This document shows, piece after piece, positions 1 through 7,431 of a DNA stretch of 64,000 nucleotides. The position numbers and the translations under genes were made by a program. A model generated the notes under the pieces. It ran no database searches and was not told the DNA's origin. It saw only the letters and a list, made by a program, of their open reading frames with translations. Each line of letters starts with the position of its first letter. Position 1 is the stretch's first letter. Source of the stretch: BP-464 sp963825415 (GTDB lineage Bacteria > Actinomycetota > Thermoleophilia > Solirubrobacterales > Solirubrobacteraceae); NCBI GenBank assembly GCA_963825415.1, contig CAWGTD010000003.1:186001-250000 (forward strand). The letters run 5' to 3'.

Positions 1-1259
1 CGACTACGGCCACTACGGCGTCCTGCTGAAGAGCAACGTCAAGGGCGAGTGGTGGCGCGCGATGCTCTCCGAGCGCGACGACATCGTCGCCCTGGACTCG
101 GCGATCCTCCAGCACCCGCGCGTGTGGGAGGCCTCCGGTCACCTGGCTGGGTTCACCGACCCGCTGGTGGACTGCAAGACCTGCGGCCAACGCTTCCGCG
201 CCGACCACCTCGACCAGCTCCAGTGCCCGCAGAAGCCGTCGAAGCACCCCGGCGAAGCGGAGCAGTGCGACTTGACCCAGGCGCGCGACTTCAACCTGAT
301 GTTCGAGACCACGGTCGGGCCGGTGAAGGAGTCGGGCGCGACGGTCTACCTCCGCCCCGAGACCGCCCAGGGGATCTTCGTCAACTTCAAGAACGTCCTG
401 CAGTTCTCCCGCAAGAAGCCGCCGTTCGGCATCGCCCAGATCGGCAAGTCGTTTCGCAACGAGATCACGCCCGGGAACTTCGTCTTCAGGACGCGCGAGT
501 TCGAGCAGATGGAGATGGAGTTCTTCGTGCCGCCCGCCGAGGCGGACCAGTGGTACCGCTACTGGTGCGACGTGCGCCGGCGCTGGTATGAGGACCTCGG
601 CCTGCGCCCCGACCACCTGCAGCTGCGCGAGCACGAGACCGACGAGCTGTCGCACTACTCGTCGGCCACAGCCGACGTCGAGTACCTGTTTCCCGATCGG
701 CTGGTCGGAGCTCGAGGGGATCGCCAACCGCGGCGACTTCGATCTGACTCAGCACGCCGAGTTCTCGGGAGAGAAGCTCGAGTACTTCGACCAGGGATCG
801 GGCGAGCGGTATGTGCCCCACGTGATCGAGCCGGCGGCCGGCGCCGACCGCGCCACGCTGGCCTTCCTCGTCGACGCCTACGACGAGGAGGAGATCGAGG
901 GCGAGACCCGCACGGTGCTCAAGCTCCACCCGCGCCTGGCGCCGATCAAGGCCGCGGTGCTGCCGCTCGTGCGCAAGGACGGCCAGCCGGAGCTGGCGCG
1001 CGAGGTGTTCGACTCGCTGCGCGGCGTGTTGCAGGCCGAGTACGACGAGGGCGGCTCGATCGGCAAGCGCTACCGCCGCCACGACGAGATCGGCACGCCA
1101 TGGGGCGTGACGATCGACCACCAGTCGCTCGAGGACCGCACCGTGACGGTGCGCGACCGCGACTCGCTGGCTCAGGACCGCGTGGCGATCGACGCGCTGC
1201 CCGGCGAGCTGGCGGGGCGGCTGGCCGCGCCCTGGCGCTCGCCCAAGCTCGATGGATGA
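1..1259 (+). CDS. glyS: Glycyl-tRNA synthetase, 5'-truncated by window, one frameshift
   Basis: Dimeric (alpha2) class II glycyl-tRNA synthetase, which attaches glycine to tRNA-Gly. The gene starts before base 1: the frame is already open with YGVLLKSNVKGEWWRA. Visible parts are the zinc/insertion segment CKTCGQRFRADH, the class II motif 2 region QIGKSFRNEITPGNF, and a C-terminal anticodon-binding domain ending with GTPWGVTIDHQSLED. The frame breaks at about 690-710: VEYLFP is in one frame and IGWSELEGIANRGDFDL continues in another. This is a single-base indel in a gene that is normally essential, so it is most likely a consensus error. The TGA overlaps the start of the next gene by 8 bp. Confidence 0.93.
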
Positions 1260-2526
1260 CGTGGCCGTAGCCGCGAGCGACCACCCGGTCGGAGTGAGCA
1301 TCACCGACGACCCGCATCGCGGGCGCTGGTCGGTCTTCTTCCGCCTGATCCTCGCGCTTCCGCACATCGTTGTGCTCGGAGCGTTCGCGACGATCGCGGT
1401 GCTGCTGGCGCCGATCCTGTGGATCGTCACGCTCATCCGCGCGCAACCCCCGCACGGCCTCGCCGAGTACTACGGGCGGCTGATCGCCTACACGGCGCAC
1501 GTCCAGGCGTACCTCAACCTCGCGACGGGCCCGTTCCCGCCCTTCCTGGGTGGCCGCGGGTCATACGCACTGGACGTCGAGCTGCCGCTGCCCGAGCGCC
1601 AGAACCGCTGGAGCATCGCCTTCCGCGGGCTGCTCGCCGTGCCGGCGCTGGCCGTCTCGGGCGCGCTGGGCGGCGGCTTCGGCGGCGCGGTGGGCGGCTA
1701 CGGCTCCATCCAGCTCGGGGTGCTGACGACGGTCGGCTTCCTGGCGTGGTTCGCCTGCCTGGTGCGCGGCCGGATGCCGCAGGGCTTCCGCGATCTGCTC
1801 GTGTACTCGCTCGGCTACGGCGCGCAGGTCTACGCCTACCTGTTCTTCCTCACCGGCCGCTACCCCAATGCCGACCCTGTTCTCGCCCCGCCCGCCGCGA
1901 CGCTCGAGCACCCCGTGCGCATGAACTCCGAGGACGACGACCTGCGCCGCAGCCGGCTGACCGTGTTCTTCCGCCTGCTGCTCGCGCTGCCGCACATCCT
2001 GTGGGTCACGCTGTGGTCGATCCTGGGGCTGCTCGTCGCGATCGCGGCGTGGCTCACGGCGCTGGTGCTCGGCCGCGTCCCGGGGCCGCTGCACCGCTTC
2101 CTCGCCGCGCTGATGCGCTACAGCCTGCACGTCAACGCGTTCGTCTACCTCGCGGCGAACCCGTTCCCGGGCTTCACCGGCGCGCCTGGCCGCTACCCCA
2201 TCGACGTCGAGATCGACCCGCCGGAACGCCAGTCGCGCTGGACCGTCCTGTTCCGGGGCCTGCTCGCGTTCCCGGCGCTGCTCGTCGCCTCGGCGCTGAG
2301 CGGCGCCCAGAGCGTCGCGGCGCTCCTCGGCTGGTTCGCCGCGCTGTTCACCGGCCGGATGCCGCGCGGGCTGCGCGAGTTGATCGCGTACTCGCTGCGC
2401 TACACGATCCAGACCAGCGCGTACCTGTTCCTGCTGACGCCGCGCTACCCGTACAGCGGCCCGGCGCGGTTCACGCGACCCGCGCCCACCCCGGCGCCGC
2501 TCGCAGCCCCGGAGGCGCTCGGCTGA
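1252..2526 (+). CDS. Four-unit DUF4389 membrane protein
   Basis: Integral membrane protein of 424 residues built from four tandem DUF4389-like units. Each has the pattern of a helix like VFFRLILALPHIVVL, a second helix, then AWFA-L-GRMP-G--- and a helix ending in a PF or RYP turn. Units lie at about residues 17-105, 115-215, 225-325 and 335-415. Units 1 and 3 resemble each other (ALPHI), as do 2 and 4 (ERQ-RW, GLLA-PAL), so a two-unit block was probably duplicated. ATG overlaps the glyS stop. No biochemical function is known for DUF4389. A single-unit relative lies at 47779-48447. Assignment to the family is secure; the role is unknown. Confidence 0.85.
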   Translation: MDDVAVAASDHPVGVSITDDPHRGRWSVFFRLILALPHIVVLGAFATIAVLLAPILWIVTLIRAQPPHGLAEYYGRLIAYTAHVQAYLNLATGPFPPFLGGRGSYALDVELPLPERQNRWSIAFRGLLAVPALAVSGALGGGFGGAVGGYGSIQLGVLTTVGFLAWFACLVRGRMPQGFRDLLVYSLGYGAQVYAYLFFLTGRYPNADPVLAPPAATLEHPVRMNSEDDDLRRSRLTVFFRLLLALPHILWVTLWSILGLLVAIAAWLTALVLGRVPGPLHRFLAALMRYSLHVNAFVYLAANPFPGFTGAPGRYPIDVEIDPPERQSRWTVLFRGLLAFPALLVASALSGAQSVAALLGWFAALFTGRMPRGLRELIAYSLRYTIQTSAYLFLLTPRYPYSGPARFTRPAPTPAPLAAPEALG

Positions 2527-3722
2527 GCACGGCGGCCCGGGTCGCCGCGGCGCTGGCGCTCGCCGGGCTCGCGGCGGGGGCGGTGATCGCCGGCGTCCAT
2601 CTGTGGGACACGTCGGTGCCCGGCGACCTGCGGCTACCGGAACTGGCCGCCGCCGACGAGTTCTCGGCCCGCGCGCTGGAACGCGCGCGCTCGTTCGAGG
2701 AGTTCGTCCGCATCAGCACGCTGCTTTCGACGGTCGTGCTGATCGCCGTGCTCGTGCTCTACGCCCGCCGCGGCGCGCGCTTCGCCCGCGAGTCGGCCGC
2801 CGGGCCGATCGGCACCGGCTTCCTGCTCGGCATGCTCGGCCTGGCGCTCGTCTGGCTGGCGCAGTTGCCGTTCGGGCTGGCCGACCTGTGGTGGGCCCGG
2901 CGCCACGACGTGATCGAGACCGGCTATGTCGAGTGGCTGATCGACGACTGGCTGGGGCTCGGCGGCCAGTTCGTCTTCCTGTGCCTCGCGCTGCTGGTCG
3001 CGATGGGCCTGGCGCGGCTGCTGCGGCGGAGCTGGTGGGTCCCCGCGGCGGCGGTGTTCGTCGGGCTCTTCACCCTGTTCGCGTTCGTTGGCCCGTTCAT
3101 CACCCCCGACCTGCGCGCGCCGCGGGGAGCACAGCTGCGCGCCGAGGCTGCCGCGATCGCGCGCAGCGAGGGCGTGGAGTCGGTGCCGCTGCGCATCCAG
3201 AAGGTCCACGACATCACCGACCAGCCCAACGCCTACGCGTTCGGCCTGGGGTCGTCGCGGCGGGTGGTGCTCTGGGACACGATCGTCGACTTCCCGCGCC
3301 GCGAGGTGAAGGTGACGATCGCTCACGAGTACGCCCACATCGCCCACCACCACATCGCCAAGTCGCTCGGGTGGTTCGCGCTGATCGTGCTGCCCGCCGG
3401 ATTGGCCGTCGCCGTCGCCACCCGGCGGCGCGGCGGCTTCGGCGAGCCGGCCGCGGTGCCGCTCGCTCTGCTGGTGGTCGTGGTGCTGCAACTCGTGGTC
3501 TCGCCGCTGCAGGCCGCCGCCACGCGGCGTTACGAGGCCGAGGCGGACTGGAGCGCGCTGCAGACCACGCGCGACCCGGCGGCGTTGAAGGGGCTGATGC
3601 GCCGCTTCACCGCCGAGGCGCTGGCCGACCCCGACCCGCCGCGGTGGTTCCACGTGCTGTTCGACTCGCACCCGACCGGTCTGGAGCGCGTCGCGATGGC
3701 GGAGGCGTGGTCGCGGCGCTAG
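2523..3722 (+). CDS. M48 family membrane metalloprotease (Ste24/HtpX-like)
   Basis: Zinc metallopeptidase of clan MA with an N-terminal multi-helix membrane domain like that of CAAX prenyl protease 1. The HExxH zinc motif is HEYAH at about residue 268. The third ligand is in RYEAEAD, about 75 residues later, within the expected spacing. It probably degrades or processes membrane proteins; the substrate is unknown. The best start is CTG at 2523, which overlaps the DUF4389 stop as CTGA and sits 7 nt after a GGAGG (2511-2515). The first GTG alternative, at 2583, would remove part of the first hydrophobic segment. Length 399 residues is normal for the family. Confidence 0.85.
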   Translation: MSTAARVAAALALAGLAAGAVIAGVHLWDTSVPGDLRLPELAAADEFSARALERARSFEEFVRISTLLSTVVLIAVLVLYARRGARFARESAAGPIGTGFLLGMLGLALVWLAQLPFGLADLWWARRHDVIETGYVEWLIDDWLGLGGQFVFLCLALLVAMGLARLLRRSWWVPAAAVFVGLFTLFAFVGPFITPDLRAPRGAQLRAEAAAIARSEGVESVPLRIQKVHDITDQPNAYAFGLGSSRRVVLWDTIVDFPRREVKVTIAHEYAHIAHHHIAKSLGWFALIVLPAGLAVAVATRRRGGFGEPAAVPLALLVVVVLQLVVSPLQAAATRRYEAEADWSALQTTRDPAALKGLMRRFTAEALADPDPPRWFHVLFDSHPTGLERVAMAEAWSRR

Positions 3723-3793
3723 GCGGGACTGCATTCCTTCCACCGCCGGTTTGCCCGGAAACTTGCGAATCGTGCCGGTAGTACCGTTCCCGC

Positions 3794-5068
3794 ATGGCCG
3801 TCAGCACGATGCCCGCCGCCACGGCGCAGATCGACTATCGCGACCTCTACGCGCGCTGGGAGAAGGGCAACTGGTGCGCGACGGAGATCGATTTCTCCCA
3901 GGACCGCATCGACTGGCACGAGCGCATGACGCCCGAGCAGCGCCACGGCGCGCTCGTGCTCTTCACGCTGTTCTTCCACGGCGAGGACGCGGTCACCGAC
4001 ACGCTCTCGCCGTTCATCGACGCCGCGCCGCTGGAGGAGCAGAAGTACTTCCTCGCCACCCAGCAGGTCGACGAGGCGCGCCACTCGGTGTTCTTCAAGC
4101 GCTTCATGGACGAGGTGGCGGGCCTCGGCGACGGATCGGTCGGCGGCGGAATGGCCGCGACCGACCACGAGATCACGTGGGGGCACCGCAAGGTGTTCGG
4201 CCACCTCGATGAGGTCGCCGATCGGCTGCGCAAGGACCGCTCGCCCGTCAACTTCGCGCGGTCGATCACGATGTACCACATCATCGTCGAGGGGATGCTG
4301 GCCCAGCCGACGCAGCACGCGATCGACCGGGGCCTGACCGACCTCGACCTGCTGCCGGGCTTCCGCGAGGGCATGCGCAAGGTCTCGCTGGACGAGCAGC
4401 GCCACATCGCGTTCGGCGTGCGCGTGCTCGCCGACCTCTACGCCGAGGACCCCGAGCCGGTCCAGGAGGCGATCGTGGGGAAGATCCGCGAGACGCTGCC
4501 CTGGACGACCGCGCTGGGCATGCCGGCCGACGGCGATCTCACATATACGGAGCCGCTGGGGTTCTCGCTGCCCGACCTCTTCGAGGAGGGCGCCACGCTC
4601 CAGGAGGCGCGGCTGCGGGCGATCGGCCTGCCACTCGACGAGATCCCGCGCTTCCCGCTGCCGCTCGACCTGTCGCCCCGCAAGCGCGGCGAGCGCGGGC
4701 TGAAGCTGCTGGAGGCGGGCATGCTCGGGCCGAAGAACGGGGCGGTCAAGCGCGACCCCGAGGCGATCGAGATCCTCATGGACACGATGCGCCGCGGCGT
4801 GGTGGTCGAGGCCGCGCCGGGCGGGACGACGATCCAGTGGGACTTCACCGACGCCGAGCCCTGGTACCTCCAGGTCGACAACGGCGCCACGGCCGTGCGG
4901 CGCGGGCGGGCCCCGAAGCCCGACGTGACGCTGAAGCTGCGCTTCGACGACTTCGTCGACATCGCGGCGGGGCGCGAGGATCCGCGGAAGCTGATGCTGA
5001 AGGGCCGCATCCGCCCGCGCGGCAAGCTGCGCGCGCTGGCGCGGCTGCCCAAGGTCCTGCCCGGGTGA
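3794..5068 (+). CDS. R2-like di-iron/Mn-Fe protein fused to SCP2 sterol-carrier domain
   Basis: Residues 1-300 form a ferritin-like ribonucleotide-reductase R2 fold. The metal ligands are E64, E94, H97, E166, E201 and H204, in HGED, DEARH, VEG and DEQRH. Their spacing nearly matches that of R2-like ligand-binding oxidases (R2lox). A Tyr at 161 occupies the R2lox cross-link tyrosine position, but the partner valine position reads Ala (EDA). The last 90 residues look like an SCP2 lipid-binding domain (AEPWYLQVDNG, PDVTLKLRFDDFVDIAAG). The combination suggests an oxidase acting on a lipid-like ligand. It is unlikely to be the housekeeping R2, since no R1 gene is nearby. Substrate unknown. Confidence 0.82.
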   Translation: MAVSTMPAATAQIDYRDLYARWEKGNWCATEIDFSQDRIDWHERMTPEQRHGALVLFTLFFHGEDAVTDTLSPFIDAAPLEEQKYFLATQQVDEARHSVFFKRFMDEVAGLGDGSVGGGMAATDHEITWGHRKVFGHLDEVADRLRKDRSPVNFARSITMYHIIVEGMLAQPTQHAIDRGLTDLDLLPGFREGMRKVSLDEQRHIAFGVRVLADLYAEDPEPVQEAIVGKIRETLPWTTALGMPADGDLTYTEPLGFSLPDLFEEGATLQEARLRAIGLPLDEIPRFPLPLDLSPRKRGERGLKLLEAGMLGPKNGAVKRDPEAIEILMDTMRRGVVVEAAPGGTTIQWDFTDAEPWYLQVDNGATAVRRGRAPKPDVTLKLRFDDFVDIAAGREDPRKLMLKGRIRPRGKLRALARLPKVLPG

Positions 5069-5958
5069 AGGCGCTCGTCACCGGCGCCAGCGGGTTCGTC
5101 GGTGGCAGGCTCTGCGCGCTGCTGGCCGCGAAGGGCCACGACGTGGCCGCTGTGGTGCGCCGCCCGGGCTCCGAGCCGGCGGGCACTCGGGCGGTGGTCG
5201 CCGACCTGGGCGACGCGGCGGTACTGGGCGCGGCGCTTGCCGCCGAGCGCCCCGACGTCGTCTTTCACCTCGCCGCCGAGATCGCCTCGGCCCGCAGCGA
5301 GCAACGCATCCGCGCGGTCAACGTCGACGGGACGCGGCGGCTGGTCGAGGCCTGCCGCCCAGCGGGCTCGCCGCGATTCGTCTTCGCCTCGACCGTGGTC
5401 ACCGGCGAGGCCGACGGCCGCGTGCTGACCGAGGACGACCCGCTGCCGGTGGCCACGCCCTATGGCCGCTCCAAGCAGGAGGGCGAGCGGATCGTGCTCG
5501 GGTCGGGCCTGCCCGCCGCGGTCGTGCGGCCATCGCACGTCTACGGCCCGGGCGGGTGGTACGCCGAGGAGATCGTCGCGCGGCTGCGCTCGCCGGGCCG
5601 ACTGGCCGTCGTGGGGCGCGGCGACAACCTCTGGGACGTCGTGCACGTCGACGACGTCGCCGCCGCGCTGCTGCTCGCCGGCACCTCCGAGGCCGCGACC
5701 GGCCAGGTGTTTCACTGCGCCGACGACGAGCCGCTCACGTATCGAGCCTTCATGGACCTGACGGCGGCGGCGCTCGGCCTGCGGCGCCCGCGCTCGATCC
5801 CCGTCGTGCTGGCGCGGCTCGTCGCCGGCCCCAATGCCGTGGCCGCCGTCACGCGCTCGGCGCGCTCGTCGAACGCCAAGCTCAAGCGCGAGCTCGGCTG
5901 GACCCCGCGCTACCCGTCGGCCCGCGAAGGCGTGCCGGCCGCCGTAGCGGAGCTATAG
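5065..5958 (+). CDS. NAD-dependent epimerase/dehydratase (extended SDR)
   Basis: Extended short-chain dehydrogenase of 297 residues. The nucleotide-binding loop TGASGFVGG lies at residues 6-14. The catalytic YxxxK is YGRSK, and RPSHVYGPG is typical of sugar-epimerase relatives. It probably acts on a nucleotide-sugar, hopanoid or steroid-like substrate. The GTG start at 5065 overlaps the stop of the R2-SCP2 gene as GTGA, so the two are translationally coupled. Its partner carries a sterol-carrier domain, so a joint role in lipid modification is plausible but only inferred from context. Confidence 0.85.
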   Translation: MKALVTGASGFVGGRLCALLAAKGHDVAAVVRRPGSEPAGTRAVVADLGDAAVLGAALAAERPDVVFHLAAEIASARSEQRIRAVNVDGTRRLVEACRPAGSPRFVFASTVVTGEADGRVLTEDDPLPVATPYGRSKQEGERIVLGSGLPAAVVRPSHVYGPGGWYAEEIVARLRSPGRLAVVGRGDNLWDVVHVDDVAAALLLAGTSEAATGQVFHCADDEPLTYRAFMDLTAAALGLRRPRSIPVVLARLVAGPNAVAAVTRSARSSNAKLKRELGWTPRYPSAREGVPAAVAEL

Positions 5959-6252
5959 GCCCCACCGGGACGCCTGGTCCGCTTGCCGCAGTGGCGGGCG
6001 CGGGTTCTTTGGCGGGTAGGGGAGCGGGAGGCACCCGCTCCATGCCGCAAGCGAGCTGGCGAATGCGGGCGTTGTGAGCCGCTCCGGCGAAACCGCGACC
6101 GCTGGCGCAGGGTGCCGGGACAGGGCTGCGAGGAAGAGGGCGTGGACGCGACGGGGGTCCGGCCGACGCTCTAGCCGGAGCCCGGAGGGCGGAGGCGTGG
6201 AGGCGGACCCCCGGACGCGGCCACGCCCAACCACCGACGCTCACGGTGCGGC
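5959..6252. other. Gene-free, structure-rich intergenic region
   Basis: No convincing coding frame lies between the epimerase and the converging TetR gene. It contains a perfect 8-bp stem (6021-6041) and a large imperfect inverted repeat of about 22 bp. In the latter, 6140-6161 pairs with 6204-6226 around a 42-nt loop that is itself GC-rich and repetitive (GGAGGCGGAGGCGTGG-like). It could be transcription termination for the converging genes, or an undescribed structured RNA. It does not match the conserved cores of RNase P, tmRNA or 6S RNA. Confidence 0.5.
6021..6041. terminator. Hairpin downstream of epimerase gene
   Basis: Perfect inverted repeat GGAGCGGG / CCCGCTCC with a 5-nt loop (AGGCA), 63 nt after the epimerase stop. 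There is no T-run, as is common for terminators in high-GC actinobacteria. Function inferred from position. Confidence 0.5.
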
Positions 6253-6859
6253 CTACGAAGGCTCGGCGATGAGGTGCCGGACCGCGGCGACGCCCGCCTG
6301 GATCGTGCTCGACCAATCGCGGTCGGGCTCGGCGAGCATCCGCAGGGCGACGCCGTCGGCAAGGGAGAAGATGAGGTCGGCGACGGCCTCGGGCTCAGCG
6401 CGCAGCCGCAGGACGCCCTCGGCGTGCTTGGCGGCGAGCAGGTCGGCGACGTGCTCGCGCTGGCGACGCACCAGCTCGGCGAACTCGCCCGCGATCTCCT
6501 CGTTGCGACGCGACAAGCGTGAACAGCTCGAACACGACCGTGACGAAGTCCGGGTCGGAGGCCACCAGCTCCTCCAGCGAGAACACCAGCAGCGCGAGGA
6601 AGTCCTCGGCATCGCGGGCGCCGGCGAGCTGCTGTTCGAGAACCGCGATGCGCAGGTCGCAGTCGCGCCGCACCGCCTCGGCCAGCAGTTCCTCCTTGGT
6701 GCCGAAGTGGTAATGCAGCAGCCCGCGTGAGACACCGGCCTCGCGCGCGACGTGATCGAACGTCGAGCCCGCCACCCCCCGTTGGGCGACGCTGCGCCGC
6801 ATCGCGTCGACGATCCGCGCGGCCTTGTCGGTCGGGAGCGAATGCTGGGTCGCCGCCAT
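6253..6859 (-). CDS. TetR/AcrR family transcriptional regulator, frameshifted
   Basis: DNA-binding repressor of the TetR family. The N-terminal helix-turn-helix is clear: GSTFDHVAREAGVSRGLLHYHF, read across residues 31-52, followed by GTKEELLAEAV. The ligand-binding half continues in another frame after a one-base indel at about 6510-6520. VVFELFTLVAS joins to RRNEEIAGEFAELV and ends ..AAVRHLIAEPS, giving about 200 residues, the usual length. It is divergent from the STAS/GGDEF pair, which could be its target. A TAGCAT hexamer 9 nt before the ATG and no Shine-Dalgarno suggest a leaderless transcript. The effector is unknown. Confidence 0.85.
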
Positions 6860-6907
6860 CGGAGGGCGATGCTAGTGCGTGCGTGCGAAGTCCATCCGGA
6901 AGGTGGC

Positions 6908-6913
6908 TATCCT
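6908..6913 (+). promoter_or_regulatory. -10 element ahead of leader A
   Basis: TATCCT lies 8 nt (start to start) before the TTCGTGGAGGGCAC block. The second leader at 61.9 kb has TAATGT at exactly the same distance, which supports both as -10 boxes. No clear -35 is seen. Confidence 0.45.
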
Positions 6914-6915
6914 GA

Positions 6916-7002
6916 TTCGTGGAGGGCACCAGTCGTGGGGTCGGTCCGTGAAGGGCCGGCAGCACCACCTGACTTCCAGGGTCAACGAACCTGGAGGTCG
7001 CC
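6916..7002 (+). promoter_or_regulatory. Leader A: candidate cis-regulatory RNA before STAS gene
   Basis: An 87-nt leader sharing ordered blocks with 61937-62029: TTCGTGGAGGGCAC, TGGGG, GGCAGCA, CCAC, CTGACTT, GGAGGT, then four bases and GTGCCC. GTGG (6919-6922) can pair with CCAC (6965-6968). A hairpin fills the space before GGCAGCA. CCAGG (6976-6980) pairs with CCTGG (6990-6994), which overlaps the GGAGGT ribosome-binding site. In leader B the corresponding stem has a completely different sequence but the same position. This pattern is expected of a regulatory RNA controlling translation. No known riboswitch class is recognised. Confidence 0.55.
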
Positions 7003-7431
7003 GTGCCCGCCACCAAGACTTTCCTCACTGTGACCGTTCGCCAGCCGGCCGCGCCGGCGCCGGCGCTCGTCTGCTCGTGGGCACCTGCTGGTCTGGATGC
7101 GACGTGGGTGCACCTGTCCGGCGAGCTTGACCTCGCGGCATCGGAGCAACTCGAGCGCACGCTGGCCGCACCCGAGCTGCAGGCGCAGCTCGTTGTGCTC
7201 GACCTGCGCGAATTGGCTTTCATCGACGTCGCCGGCACTCGCGCCATCGCAGACGCCAGCACCCGCGCCCGGCGCGACGGCCGGCGGATGGTTCTGCTGC
7301 GCGGCACCCCCGACATCGACCGGCTGTTCACCCTGGCCGGGCACCCTGGTGTCGAGATCAGCGACGTCGCGGGAGCCGACGTTCCCGTCCGCAGGTTTCT
7401 ACGGCTGGTTCCCGAGCAGCTCCTGTCATGA
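7003..7431 (+). CDS. STAS-domain anti-sigma factor antagonist-like protein
   Basis: A 142-residue single STAS domain (about residues 30-125), the fold of SpoIIAA/RsbV. These proteins bind anti-sigma kinases and release sigma factors. The usual phosphosite loop D[S/T][S/T]G reads DVAG here (FIDVAGTRAIAD), so the phosphorylatable Ser/Thr is absent and control by a partner kinase is unlikely. The GTG start sits 4 nt after GGAGGT, at the end of leader A. It overlaps the next gene as ATGA, so the STAS protein and the diguanylate cyclase are co-translated and probably work together. Confidence 0.85.
   Translation: MPATKTFLTVTVRQPAAPAPALVCSWAPAGLDATWVHLSGELDLAASEQLERTLAAPELQAQLVVLDLRELAFIDVAGTRAIADASTRARRDGRRMVLLRGTPDIDRLFTLAGHPGVEISDVAGADVPVRRFLRLVPEQLLS

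Noticed and set aside
6916..7002. SAM-I or c-di-GMP riboswitch upstream of the STAS-GGDEF operon
   Set aside because: GTGGAGGGCAC and GGCAGCA recall SAM-I fragments, but the rest of the SAM-I core and the GEMM core sequences are absent.
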